From the NCBI RefSeq assembly GCF_026230105.1, contig NC_079485.1, positions 12,036,872-12,100,871 on the forward strand: DNA of 64,000 bases. Direction: 5' to 3'. Below the pieces are notes generated by a model. The model saw only the letters and a program-made list of their open reading frames with translations, ran no database searches and was not told the origin of the DNA. This document shows positions 24,055-35,513 of this stretch, piece after piece. Source of the stretch: Diorhabda sublineata. Taxonomy: Eukaryota; Arthropoda; Insecta; Coleoptera; Chrysomelidae. Made by a program: the position numbers and the translations under genes. Numbering within the stretch: position 1 is the first letter of the stretch; every line of letters starts with the position of its first letter.

Positions 24055-27000
24055 AATTTTATCAAATTCCTGGAACGTTTTTATGTCAGAAGGTAAAGGT
24101 AAAACATTCAATGCTTTTTCAGTTCTGGTCTTATAGGACCAACTTTTCTGTATTCCCTATATTAGGGAATTTTACACTAAACAAGGCTCATTAAGTCATT
24201 TTTATTTGGTTCCACTCTTAATGTGTACTGCGAAGGAGTATCTCAATAATCCTGAGGCGAATTTCGTAACAATTGGAGGAAATTCTCTAACGGTTAAGTA
24301 TTTATACAGTTACATAAAGATGGATGATGAACAACCATGATGAAATCGCGAATTCTAGATAGTGTTCACAGGTAACTGAAACAATTCTAAGAATTCTAGA
24401 AATATTGCTAATATTTCATTCATATTGTTATCGTTCATCTATTCATTCATCTATAGATTCATTTTCTATGCTTAATTTCTCTACATACCAAATCCCAAAT
24501 CTAAGACAGATACATTAAATTCTGTACACAATATCACTCACCCTCTTTGCTTTGATGTATTTCGTTCTAACCCCTGGTGACTTTATGTTGAAGCTAGTGG
24601 ACAATTTTCTTAAAACAATAATCCTATCTCCCTAGATAATATCTTCTAGCCCTTTCAATCTTGGTTGTTCGCTTATTTTCAGGATGACGAAGCTCCTTAC
24701 CAACAATTGAAAACTGAAAATTGTATTTTTCAACTTATTGCTTGCACGTTTATTCGAAAATAATATTCTTTTCCTGTCCACTCGATTACTTTACCTTCTC
24801 GTCCTTAGATGAGAAATATTCTTATAATCTATACGTCACTCACCTTTCTAGTAAATAAACATTCTGCAGACTATTTCAATTTACTTTGAATTATGGACTT
24901 ACAGGTTTCTTCCGCTTAGGTAAATTTAACGTGTAATATTTACATTGGTGAACTTTCCAGAAGTCATAGTCCAGTTTACATTCAAGAATTTAGGCTCTAT
25001 CTATTATCTTAACGTTTCGTAACCTCTTTATGGTGTTGTCAAAAACTACTATGGTCTCATTATTTCCTTTGGGAAAGGAAGTAATTAAATGATTGCACAA
25101 TTTAATTCGTATCAATTTAAATTTGTTTTAATACTGAGAAAGTAAATATATAAGTTATGTTGAAATATTTCATATTGCTCATATTATACTAGAACAAATT
25201 TATATTGCAACATTTTCCTCTTACGGTTATAAATTGAAGTTATCAGATACGAAAGTGTCATATTTTTTTGTTTGATCCTGATCTCCCGATGCTGATCCTG
25301 GTGATTGAGCTGCTTTTTATCGCGCCATGAATGTCAAAAATATCCAAATTCCTGAATATTTGATGGCGATCCCAAAACTGAAGTCGAAATGAAAACCGGG
25401 TTATTGCGAAAATTCTGAATAGAAGCCACGATCTGTACGTGAAAATATCAGTGAGATTAAAAAAGCATATTTTTAAGGTTATTAACAGAGATTTATTGGA
25501 TTCTCACGTACGATTCTCAGATATAGAACCTATCTACATGAAAAAGAAAACTGAAATATTGCAATGTGCGAAATTTCGTATATGCAAATAAAAAAAAAAA
25601 AAATTCAGACTGGAATTTGGAAGAACTGAAATCTTTGCACGGAGTTTGAATTTTAGATAAGGTTAGTTATATTCTTTTCCATTATTACTTACTAAGACAA
25701 CTTTTGTATACTATTCTAATCTGTTATTATGATATAAAAGAAAATTTATCTGAAATTTGTGGAAATAAAAAAGCTCTTTTGTTTTGTACTTTTTACTTTT
25801 TGTTTATGTTTGTTCACTGCTTTGTTTATTTTTTCCAGGTTTATATCTATAGACTATTTTTATGTAAGAGAGAGAGTAATAAAATGATATTAAAATATTT
25901 TTTCAAGTTATACCTTGAGTATTTTCATTTGAAATAACATTTATATAAATATAATGAATATATTTGGTGTACAATACACTCATAATACTCAGATGATACA
26001 ATAAATTAATGCTTGTCCTGGAATTGTAAGAAATAGAGTAATTGGATCTTTTCCAAGTGTTTTATTTCCCAATACTTCTTAAGTAGGATGTTTCGAATCT
26101 ATGTGATTGTGGTTTCTAAAAAATAAAAAGTATGGTATAACCCAAAAATTCACAAACGAACAAATGAATGATTTGCAAAATTGTCAATATCTCTAGGTAT
26201 TTGTTCCAAAAGTTTCAAAAATCTATTTATGAGCGATTGGGTCCAGACGAAACAAAAACTTTATCATGAAAATAATTTGGTGCTATAACTTTGAGGTTCT
26301 GGAGATGAGTTAATTTTTCCATCACCTTCAAACTAAGGTGAAACTTGGTATATTGGTGGCCTTTAATATCTTTGAGAAAAACAAGATATTTAAACATCTC
26401 AAAATGTAGTTTTTATGGCCCTCTAGTGATACGAGCGATGAGACTTATATTCTGGCCTAACAAAAAAACAAATATTCATTTATAAAATAATAGTTTTATT
26501 ATTTTCCAAAATATTTTCCCTCAAGATTAGTATTTTTCCTTTTCGGAGGAAAATCATTTTTTTATAATTTCGTTTTTATTATTTTATGACCGGGCTGGTT
26601 TACAGGTTTGGGATATTTTTTATTTCATTATTTTTGATGTTTCAATTTTACTTTTTACAACCGTACTTGAAATAATTGCGACTGCTAACAAACCAGTCCC
26701 TAACGGCATATGCAGATGACGAATAAATTAAAAAAGGGGTAGTTATGCATATTCCAAATACATGTACAATATATTCACGGAAAGTCAAAGCAAATATCTT
26801 CACAAGTCATCCTTATTTTATCTCTGATAACGTTTAGTGGAAATAAACTGAAATGTAATATTTTCCTTCTATTCATACAAAGTGAGACAAAAGTCTGGAA
26901 ACATGTAATATCAAAAAACAGGTGGACCGAATAATGTTAAATTAGGTATGTACCTATTCTGGGTTATGAAGATTCAGATTTAAAATACATAGAGCCCTTC

Positions 27001-27586
27001 TTGTGTTATTATTGGAATCTTAATTTCTCACTTCATAAGTCAGAAAAAATAAACAAATGAAACTGCCATTGGCTCAATAACAAGTTTCATAAAAACTAAA
27101 TTAGATCGTAAAACGGTAGAAAAGTAATAATGCTACTTAATCAAGGATTTGAGAAATACTCTATTTGCTAATACGATCTACGCAGGTTCATCGATATTTC
27201 CTGCTTTATTTCTGCAAAACTTCCTAATTACCCTGTGATATTTTCTAGATAGATGAAATTTATTATTAGGTGAATATGATTTCAGAAAAGTTATATAAAA
27301 AATTTTCAAAATTTAAAGTTAATATTTTACAAACTAAGATTTAATTACTCTCCTGCAGTAGCATCCATATAACCATCACGTATGTGATCAAAAGCTATGT
27401 GTATAAAATAATATAAGAACAGTAAAGCTGAAAATGTAACTCAGGAATCTGATTTGATCGTACAGTAAAATCAAACTTCAATTTGACAATTTATACATTC
27501 TTATTTAAATATGTACCTTATAAATGACGCTTCTAATACGCCACATTACGTTTGTTACTTATTTCATTTTCCTGCGGTTAATTTAA
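24049..27586. other. Non-coding AT-rich stretch
   Basis: No gene is supported. A frame near 26698 reads 'LTAYADDE' then stop, which looks like a reverse-transcriptase active-site box but has no supporting flanks. Confidence 0.5.
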
Positions 27587-27601
27587 TGGCAATACTGATT
27601 G
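27587..27601. repeat. Target-site duplication of the R1-clade LINE (3' side)
   Basis: The 15-bp sequence TGGCAATACTGATTG is identical to 33277-33291. It lies directly next to the element's poly(A), seen as poly(T) on this strand. Confidence 0.92.
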
Positions 27602-27830
27602 TTTTTTTTTTTTTTTAAACGACTTCCTCACACTTCCTCAGCAATTTGCTGGGAAACATTCACCACCTCTGCAGAGTCCTGCTCAGCAGAGGGGCTCGGA
27701 CGGTTGGAGTGTCCTTCTTGTCGTCTACGGCCCCTTTTGTCACTTATGGCATCGTTCCTGGAACATACTTCATGAGTGACGAGCTATCAGTGGTTTCCTT
27801 TTACCATACGTCTCCCTTCCCCTCTCGGGA

Positions 27831-30789
27831 TTAGGAGTTCGGGTTCCTTTCTCTCTGCTGTCTTTGTCTTTCATCTTTTTCCTTGTTGCTGAGAATACTC
27901 TTAGCCATGTTCTGCACCGATTTCCAGTTCTCTGAGCTGTCAAGCATCTTCTCTACAATGTTGTCTGGAGTGAGCTCGCATTCCAGCTGTCTGCAAGTCC
28001 TATCTCTGACCTCTCTCCACTTGTAGCATACGAAGATGGTATGTTCGGCAGTGTCTACGGCGGCACAGTATATACATCTATCCGTGGTGTCTTTTCTGAA
28101 CCTTTTGGCATAACATCGAAAGACGCCATGTCCTGTTAGGACCTGTGTTAGGTAGTAGTCTACTTGGCGGTGCTCGCACTTAACCCACGGCTTGATGTCT
28201 GGTATTAACCTTTTGGTCCACTGGGCCTTTACTGTCTCACCTTCCCATCTAGTTTGCCATGTTGTGAGGGAACTTTCTCTAGCTTCGTTGCTATTCTGTA
28301 GCGATTTGTACTTGGATGTTCTTTCCTGGGCTAAGAGATCAATGGGCACCGTATCCGTAATTACTTGGAGTGCTACCCCAGACACAGTTCGGAAGGCGGA
28401 GGGGCTACACGCAGCAGCATGTCTCTTTGTGCTCTATTGACCGTAGTATAGTGCTTTTTTCTCATAAGCGCTTTTTGCCATATTGGGGCTCCATATAGGA
28501 CAATATTTTGCATAGCACTACACAACACTGCTCTTTTGCTTTGCCTAGGACCTCCTACGTTTGGCATAATCCGAGCAAGTTTGGAAACACTTTCTATTGC
28601 TTTCTTTGTTACTGTTTCTACATGTTTGCCAAAATTTCTACTTTCGTCAATGGTTATACCTAGGTATCTCAGGTTCTTTGCTGGCTTTATATTGACTCCG
28701 TCTACGCTGAAGCTTATTTGCTCCCTCTTTTGTTTACCCTTTAGTAGGATTGCCTCAGTTTTGTGGGGGGCAAGAGCAAGCTTGTTGTCTCTCATCCAGG
28801 TATTTATTTTTTCCAGGCACATGTTGGTGTTTGTAACCAATGTCTGTTGGCTTTCTGCTCCGACTATCAGCGCCAGATCGTCGGCAAATGCTATTGTTAC
28901 AGCATTACGAGTTAGTTCTAAGCTCAGCACGCCGTCATATAGTACATTCCACAGCAGTGGACCCAGGACGGAGCCCTGGGGAACACCTGACGTAATATCT
29001 ACCTCCCTATTCTTTTCTAATTGCAGCTTTCTGTTTCTTAAATAGTTAGAGACAAGGTTTATTAGATATGTCGATATTTTCCTTTTTTGTAGCTCTTTGA
29101 TAATCAGGCTGTGGCATGCAGTGTTGAAAGTATTCTTAACGTCAATTGTGACAAGGGTGCAGAATCTACTTTTGAACTCCGTTACAGTATTCAGTGCAGC
29201 TTCTACAGCCTGGATCGTGAATTTCCCTTTTTGAAATCCATACTGACACATGTGCAACCCTCCTCTGTCTTTAAGCTCATCTTGTAGTCTTTCCCGTATG
29301 AACGCTTCTAGTAACTTGCTCAAAGAATTTAACAGACAGAGTGGTCTGTAGGAACTAGGTAACTCAGCTGACTTTCCTGGTTTTAGTATTAAAACCATCT
29401 TTGCAACTTTCCATTCATTTGGAAATTCCTGTTTTTGGAGTAGTTTGCTCATCATGCCTAATAACCAGTCTGGGGCACAATCTGCTACTATTTTGATAGC
29501 CTTAGGGGGAATTTGGTCAATTCCAGGTGATTTTCCACATTTGATACCTTGGGCTACCTTCCTTAGCTCTGCTGTGAAGGGTGGGGCTGGAGCTTCCTTT
29601 TCAGGGTATCTCCACTTATCATTTCCGGGTGGAAACAGTACTGCCACGATTTCGGATTTCTTTTCGATGTCAAGCTCATAGGGTTTTAGAGTATTAAGCT
29701 TTTTTGCTACTAGCTTATACGCATCTCCCCATATATTATTATCAAGTTCTTTGCATATGCCGTTCCAGTGTTTCTTCTTTGATTCCTTAATTAGGCAGCA
29801 GAGTTCCCTTCTATTGGTCTTGTACGCCTCTTTCATTGCTTCAATATCGTCTCGGTTTGGGTTGTTTCTTCTCGCCGCACGTTGTTGTACCCTTCTTAAT
29901 CTGTTGCATAGTGACCGTTTTTCAGCAATGTTTTCATTCCACCAATACGGTGTTTCAGTCTTTGAAATTCGATTTTGCGTGCTGTTCTTGCTTGCCATTT
30001 GTATCAGCTTGGTTCCTGTTTCATGACTCACTTCATCTGGAGTAATGGTAAGTAACTCTATGCAGGCTTTAAAGGCGGTCCAATCAATAAGGGGCCTTAT
30101 TGAAGTTGTTTTGATCTTCGCTCTATTTACTTTAATTTCAAATGCGATATGTCTGTGCTCTGTCAGTGTTTCGGTATCAAGTATCTCCCAGTTGGTTACT
30201 CTTTGAGATACACAATTGGTTGCTATGGTGACATCAATAAAGGACTCGCTATGTCCTCGGATAAATGTGGGCTCATTTCCAGTATTCAGAACCACCAAAT
30301 CGCGAGCGTTGATCCATTCCATCCAGTATTGACCCTTTTCATCGGTTACCTAAATGCCCCCACATTGGGGGCATTTAGGTCTCCCAGAATAATGGCATCA
30401 CTGTTGTTCGTTATGTGCTCCATTATACTGTCCACCTCAGTTTTGTAGTCTTCCAATCTGATGTTTGGGGATATATAGCAACATATCAGTTCAAGATCTT
30501 TGAGTTTGATAATTACGTGACCATCTCCGGCTACGTGGTTTATTACGCCAAGCTTTTTATTCAGAAGTAGGACCCCCACATTATGCCTGCTGTCCTTGAT
30601 CCAGTTTGCTTCTTTAGTTCTTCTTTTGTTCGGTTCCCCAGTTACCAAAATATCAATACCTTGCTGAACTGCGGTGGCATACGCCATGTCTTGAGCTGCA
30701 TAGGCACGTCCAACGTTGGCTTGAAGTATTTTAATATTGAACACTAAAGTTTTGACCGCGTGCAGTACTGAGCCTGCGTCTGGTGTCAC
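27831..30789 (-). pseudogene. ORF2 of R1-clade LINE, two frameshifts
   Basis: Three overlapping or adjacent frames make up one ORF2 of about 980 residues. The first (30789 to 30346) holds the endonuclease N-terminus: 'ILQANVGRAYAAQDMAYAT', 'DILVTGEPNKR' and 'AIILGDLNAPN'. The second (about 30345 to 28373) completes the endonuclease ('SFIDVTIATN', 'LTEHRHIAFEI') and holds the reverse transcriptase: 'LILKPGKSAELPSSYRPLCL', 'CQYGFQKGKFT', 'SGVPQGSVLGPLLWNVLYD' and the catalytic 'IAFADDLALIVG'. The third (28385 to 27831) holds the C-terminal Cys/His motif 'CIYCAAVDTAEHTIFVC', typical of R1 ORF2. One break lies near 30340-30350 and the other near 28375-28395. Each is a small indel. The enzyme would nick target DNA and copy the element RNA there. 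This copy cannot make the full protein. Confidence 0.9.
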
Positions 30790-32380
30790 TATTTGCTTTT
30801 GATTTTTCTTTTACAAGCTTAAGGTAGTAAGGGCAAGCAGTCTGATCAGCTCTGTGACCGTCTTTTTTACATGTTAGGCAATAGCTTTTGTTAAGGCAGT
30901 TTCTGGCCTTGTGGTTATCCTTGCCGCATTTAAGGCACATCTTCGAGTTATCGGTTCCTTTGCATTCATTGGTGCGGTGGCCAAACTCCAAATATTTGAA
31001 ACACCTGGTGATTTTGACCCTTGCTCGGACCTGGCACGGTGCCCACCCTATTCTCACGGTATCCATTTTGAGTAATTCGCTGGCCACTCTTCTTTTGACC
31101 GCAAGTGTAGCAGTTTGGTTTCCCCTCTGGTTTGGCCTGCAAGAGAGCACTCGGACGTCATCTTCTTTTGCGTTTGCTACGCTTTTCCTGACATCTTGCT
31201 CTATCTGTTTTGCGTTCATATCTCCGTCTATGTCCGCAATATGAATAATGTCTTCATCTCTTTTAATTTCGACCTGGGTATCTTTATCTTTGTCCATTAT
31301 AGCTTGTCTGAGGGCGATTACTTGATTTTTTTCTCCAAGTATCTCCATAAGGACATCACCCTTAGCAGTTTTCTTAATGCCTTTTACCTTAACACCCATC
31401 TCGTCTATGTTCACACTACTCTTGATCGAACGGAGTATGTCAGCATATTGCTTTCCTTCAGATTTGATTATAATCTTCTCTGTTGTCGTCGCTGGTCCTC
31501 CCTTACTTGACTTAGGTGCTAGTCGGCTTGGATCTCTAGGTATAATAACTTGCACTTTGACCTCAGATCCCCTGAAGATACCTTCTGTGCACTTTCTAAG
31601 GTAGATTTTCACTCCATGGTTTTGGACCTCTGCTTGCAGTTTGCCTAGCAACTGATATAGTTGACCCATGTCGTTTTTCCCTTCTGGGTTGACCTTGTAT
31701 GGCTGCATGTACATGGTTCTTGACCTTGCTCCATTTTTGCCTTTGCTGAGTATGACCTCGGTGTTCGTCCTCACATATTCAATACACCCTTCCTCAAGCT
31801 CTTCGCACATAAGGCTTGTTATTTCCGGGAAGTTGCATTTTAGGTCACTTTCCGTAGTGGTCGTCAAGGTTACATCAGGGTCTGCTACTATTACCAGGTT
31901 TCCTCGTAGCTCTCTAAGCGATCCCAGCTCTGTAACACCGGTGCTTTGGTAGCAGCTTTCTGGCCACTCGAGATGTATTACCTCTTCTAGCCCTGTCCAT
32001 CCTTTTCTTGCTGTTATTTGAGTTTCTACCCTGGTGCGTATTTCATTTGTAAGATCGAATACCTCTCGTCTTATGTCGGTTTCATCAGCTTGGACTCCTA
32101 TACTTTGTCTTGCGTAGCTAAGATTATTGTCCTCTGGTTTAGCTGAATTATTAGCAGTTTTGCTCTTACTTGGTGATGATTGCTCAGTGTTGTTTCGCAC
32201 CATATGCGTGTGTCTGATGTTTAAAACATCCATTTTTCTGTTCAGGGTTGCCATTATGCTTACGAGCTCTCTCGTTATTACCTTGATTTCAGTTTTTGTC
32301 TTTGTACTCACTTTGACTTCATTTTTCAATTCGTCAACTTTTTTATTAAGACTACCCAAGGCGGTCAAAACAGCAGTCAT
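30731..32380 (-). CDS. ORF1 (Gag-like) of R1-clade LINE, intact
   Basis: This 549-residue open frame overlaps the start of ORF2 by 59 bp in a different frame. The first two thirds are Lys/Glu-rich with a likely coiled-coil N-terminus ('LGSLNKKVDELKNEVKVS'). Near the C-terminus are three CCHC zinc knuckles, as in R1/TRAS ORF1 proteins: 'CFKYLEFGHRTNEC', 'CLKCGKDNHKARNC' and 'CLTCKKDGHRADQTAC'. The first knuckle has Tyr in place of the second Cys. ORF1 proteins bind the element's RNA and form the particle needed for retrotransposition. The start is the first ATG after an in-frame TAA about 40 nt upstream. No stop interrupts it, so this is the only long intact gene in the window. Confidence 0.88.
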   Translation of the reverse strand: MTAVLTALGSLNKKVDELKNEVKVSTKTKTEIKVITRELVSIMATLNRKMDVLNIRHTHMVRNNTEQSSPSKSKTANNSAKPEDNNLSYARQSIGVQADETDIRREVFDLTNEIRTRVETQITARKGWTGLEEVIHLEWPESCYQSTGVTELGSLRELRGNLVIVADPDVTLTTTTESDLKCNFPEITSLMCEELEEGCIEYVRTNTEVILSKGKNGARSRTMYMQPYKVNPEGKNDMGQLYQLLGKLQAEVQNHGVKIYLRKCTEGIFRGSEVKVQVIIPRDPSRLAPKSSKGGPATTTEKIIIKSEGKQYADILRSIKSSVNIDEMGVKVKGIKKTAKGDVLMEILGEKNQVIALRQAIMDKDKDTQVEIKRDEDIIHIADIDGDMNAKQIEQDVRKSVANAKEDDVRVLSCRPNQRGNQTATLAVKRRVASELLKMDTVRIGWAPCQVRARVKITRCFKYLEFGHRTNECKGTDNSKMCLKCGKDNHKARNCLNKSYCLTCKKDGHRADQTACPYYLKLVKEKSKANSDTRRRLSTARGQNFSVQY

Positions 32381-33276
32381 CTCTTGGCTAGTATCATCCG
32401 GGATATGCTTTCCATGTTAGTCTCGCTTTCGTTTCTTTTTGGCTGGACTGGTATTTTTTGCCAGTCCGTCGTGACTGTTGTCGCTACTTGCTTCGTACGC
32501 CGTGTTACTGGGGCTCCCAGTCTTGTCATCTTAACGTGTGCCAGAGTTTGTCTCTAGGCTAACAAAAACATCATCCGTGGCAGAGGCAATTGAATCTTTG
32601 CGATTGATTGGTGGTGTTCTTGCCAATGAGGATCTCCTAACACTAGGGTCTGTAGTAAACATCCAGTGATAACCTGTTGGGGTCATATCTCCCTCATTTT
32701 GTCCTTTGCCTTCTAAAGATAGTGCAGTTTTTTCGTTACCATAGCAATCCATTTATTTCTTGTCACCAGCGCTTCGTATGTAAGGGGGCGGGTCGAGTTG
32801 ATTGAGAACGGGTGTACCCTCGGCGGTCGCCTACCCCAGTTCACTGAGGCCCAATCCTCGCTTAGCCAGTCCCGGAACACACAGACGGACCAGACTCGCC
32901 CGGGGCGATGTGAACTTCCGACTTCCACATTCAATACATACCACCTGATCAGGGCCCGTAGTGGCTGGCTTCCGATCCAGCGCCATCATCCACCTCGGCA
33001 GAGACTAGCTCACATCAGCATCAGCAGTTACTTGGGTGACGAACCGAAAGCAGGGCGATGCACTCCCAGCAGACTACAGCGCAGAACCAAACCGGGATAC
33101 AGGGAAAAAAGTTAGGAAGCCCCCTAGCCCTCGCAACCTAATAGCGTTGGGGGAAGAGAATCTTCTAGGAATAGTGGGTTTTTTTTGGGAAGAGTCCACC
33201 TTGGGAGTGGGGAGGAGCTCTAGCTAGGGTACCTCGGGCTTGCTACACCCGTAGTCGCAGTGCGACCCCCTGACGG
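32381..33276 (-). other. 5' UTR / internal promoter region of R1-clade LINE
   Basis: About 0.9 kb of GC-rich sequence lies upstream of ORF1, running from the element start 'ccgtcagggggtcgcactgc' to the ORF1 ATG. Small open frames here have no family resemblance. Non-LTR elements of this kind carry their promoter in this region; this is family knowledge rather than something seen directly. Confidence 0.7.
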
Positions 33277-33291
33277 TGGCAATACTGATTG
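33277..33291. repeat. Target-site duplication of the R1-clade LINE (5' side)
   Basis: TGGCAATACTGATTG is identical to 27587-27601. It marks the 5' boundary of the element and shows that the insertion is full length. Confidence 0.92.
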
Positions 33292-33884
33292 AACACACTT
33301 TTTTTACGTAATATATAGAAATTTTTACAGGTGTTATGCTAATAGTTTTATTATTTTTATACATAGTTGTTCTTTCTATTTTCTTGTTTATGAATAAAAT
33401 GAGGAGTTTTTTAATATTTAATATGCGAGGAAAAATATGCAAAGTATGATAAAAGGCAATAAAAATTTATTTTCAGGTTTTCCTTAGCCTTGTTGTTGTT
33501 AGAGTATTTGAGAGTCGTTTTGTTCTTGGATGTTCGATCACAATCGGACCATGGGTGAAATTTGTAATCCTCTAGCACCATAAAACAAAATATATAGCGT
33601 TTCTATGTAAATTTAACAAACGACAATCAAATATTTTGCTTATGGCAAAGAAAGATAAAAGAATGTTGCCGAGTCTCAACGACGCAAGTCTGAACAGTGG
33701 CATAACATAAATAGCAAATTCACTTATTTTCAGGATCTTTTATTTTAATATTGGCTTAATTGAAGTTGATCGTTGCCTAATTTAAGTTTTTAGAAATAAA
33801 ATATGAATTTGATTTTGTTGATTTTGTTCTGTAATGAATTTGTTCAGAATTATTTAACAAACCATGAAATATCAAAAAACCATA
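33292..33884. other. Non-coding AT-rich stretch
   Basis: One open frame follows a TTTTCAG at about 33477 and runs to about 33575, but no clear donor closes it. I do not call it an exon. Confidence 0.45.
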
Positions 33885-34700
33885 CATTAATTCATGAAAA
33901 ATGCTATGAGGACATCCCTATCAAGTCTAATAACTATCCTTTTTCTTCTATGTAGATGATTTGATTGCATTAACTACTCTACCAAAACATGAAATTGAAT
34001 ATATAAGCCAAAAATTCAATTCTTATCGTGAAAACTGAACAAACTGATAAAATTAATTTTCTTTGTGTCACATTGTATGAATTAACAATAATATTTAAAG
34101 AATAATATACAAAACCAACTTGGAACTCAATATATTTGATCTTTAATTCATGTCAATATGTCACCAAAAAGGTCAGTTTGGCTGATAGAGCTATCCAACC
34201 GGATTTAGATACTTAGCTTTTAAAAAAGCGAAATTACCTTGAAAGAAAAAAATCATTACGAAAAAAATTATAAATGACATATTCGACAGAAGGCCACCTA
34301 AACCTAAAAATGTTAAACATCTTTGCTTACCATGGTCAAAAAGAAAAACAAATATCAAATAATTTCAGTAAATATGATATTAGAACAGATGAAGGACATG
34401 AAGGACCTAAATTCAGTATCAAAATATTTCACTAACATAAAATCTAAAACATCCAAAAACAAAACGTTGTATTATATATTAAGTACCTTGTAATGATTGT
34501 GAATTGTGATGACAGGCATCTAAATACTCAAAAAATAGATCAAAATAGGTATTTTAATTATAAAAATTCAAAAATTTTTAAAACAGAGTCAAATACAAGA
34601 AAAAAAGGAATACATACTTTGAAATGGTTCACATACATAGAATACAAACAGTTATCAATTATAAAAAAGACCTAAAAAGAACAATGTATAGTTCTATTTT
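33885..34700 (+). pseudogene. Penelope-like element relic, copy A (RT and GIY-YIG parts)
   Basis: The reverse-transcriptase part reads 'YPFFFYVDDLIALTTLPKHE' (about 33935-33994; YVDD is the catalytic box), then 'FNSYREKTEQTDKINFLCV', 'YTKPTWNSIYLIFNS' and 'SLADRAIQPD'. These follow the Penelope order YVDD, FNS, K.NFLD.T, KPTW. Downstream, near 34485, 'YxVPCNDCE' resembles the start of the GIY-YIG endonuclease of Penelope-like elements. The C-terminal 'YFEMVHIHRIQTVINYKKD' (about 34618-34673) matches the usual end 'FLE..HI......NY..D'. Several stops and frameshifts disable it. Its 3' half is also found at 43.8-44.1 kb. Confidence 0.8.
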
Positions 34701-35513
34701 ATAAATTTCAATGAAACTATGAATAATTTAAATGAAGGTTGCTACTGATTTTTGAGATATGACAACTAAAGTTAAAAAAATTATGTAGTGGAGTTAAAAA
34801 TAGATTTTTTTGATATTTAATATATATTATTATAAAAATTGTCAATGTGAGATTATATGTTGATTAGAACCGCAATAGGTCCAAACGCCAAGATTTTATC
34901 TGTTTTTAACAAAAGGAGACTAAGAATCAAGACGATTTAGCAACAAAATATTCATATTGAGAATATATGGTGTACTCGAATAGCACAGTGGGTGGCCGAA
35001 TTGAATGCGTAAACTAATCTCAAATTTCTTGTTACTATTAATATGAAATATTTAAATGTCCATTCATTGCTATTTCAGATAATTTCATTGCTGCTACTTG
35101 GTTTTCATATTTGTTCTCTCAGAATTTTTTTGCTTGCTCCATAAATCACAGTTTTATGTAACTTCTCTTTTATTCTTTGGACTCTTTCGATTTAAACACC
35201 ACGTTCTATATTTCTAATTTTGTATATTGCCATACATATTACAGTAGCTCCAATGTTTGGATTGTAATTCCTAAAATATTTTGAATAAAACTAGAACTGA
35301 AAATGTCAATAGAAGAAAATAGACTAATTAATGTAGTTATGAAAATAATTTAAATTGGGTTCGAATATTTAACTTACTCTTTTTTTAGAAATCACTATGT
35401 CTAAAATTTATTCACAAATTTTCATGTTTGTTTCTGGTATTATTGTTTTATGTTATATTTTTTATAACACTTATAATTCATTCAAATTTTATATAGTATT
35501 GATTTTTTTACAG
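34701..35513 (+). other. Putative first intron, 3' part
   Basis: AT-rich DNA ends in a T-rich tract and acceptor 'gatttttttacag' at 35513. No other feature is seen. Confidence 0.4.

Larger units (their letters stand above)
27602..33276 (-). mobile_element. Full-length R1-clade non-LTR retrotransposon
   Basis: On the minus strand this 5.7-kb element runs from a GC-rich 5' UTR (33276) through ORF1 and ORF2 to a poly(A) tail (27602-27617, read as T on the plus strand). It is bounded by a perfect 15-bp target-site duplication. ORF1 with zinc knuckles, ORF2 with apurinic-type endonuclease, reverse transcriptase and C-terminal Cys/His motif, and the sequence style ('ILQANVGRAYAAQDMAYAT') point to the R1 clade. 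Known R1-clade elements often insert into rDNA or telomeric repeats; this one sits in AT-rich unique-looking DNA. The composition is clearly less AT-rich than the surroundings. The insertion is fairly young: ORF1 is intact and the duplication has no mismatch. Confidence 0.92.

Noticed and set aside
25704..25937. 77-codon hydrophobic frame
   Set aside because: It is Phe/Tyr/Leu-rich because of T-rich DNA. There is no family resemblance, and the two strands are equally open nearby.
26690..26730. 'LTAYADDE' read as a reverse-transcriptase box
   Set aside because: A stop follows at once and neither flank shows other reverse-transcriptase motifs on any frame.
28192..32420. Many plus-strand open frames of 70-170 codons across the LINE
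   Set aside because: They are antisense to the GC-rich LINE ORFs, have Ser/Leu-rich translations typical of shadows and no motif of their own.
33478..33575. Exon candidate after TTTTCAG within the putative first intron
   Set aside because: No convincing donor closes the frame, and its phase would not fit between the two proposed exons without further assumptions.
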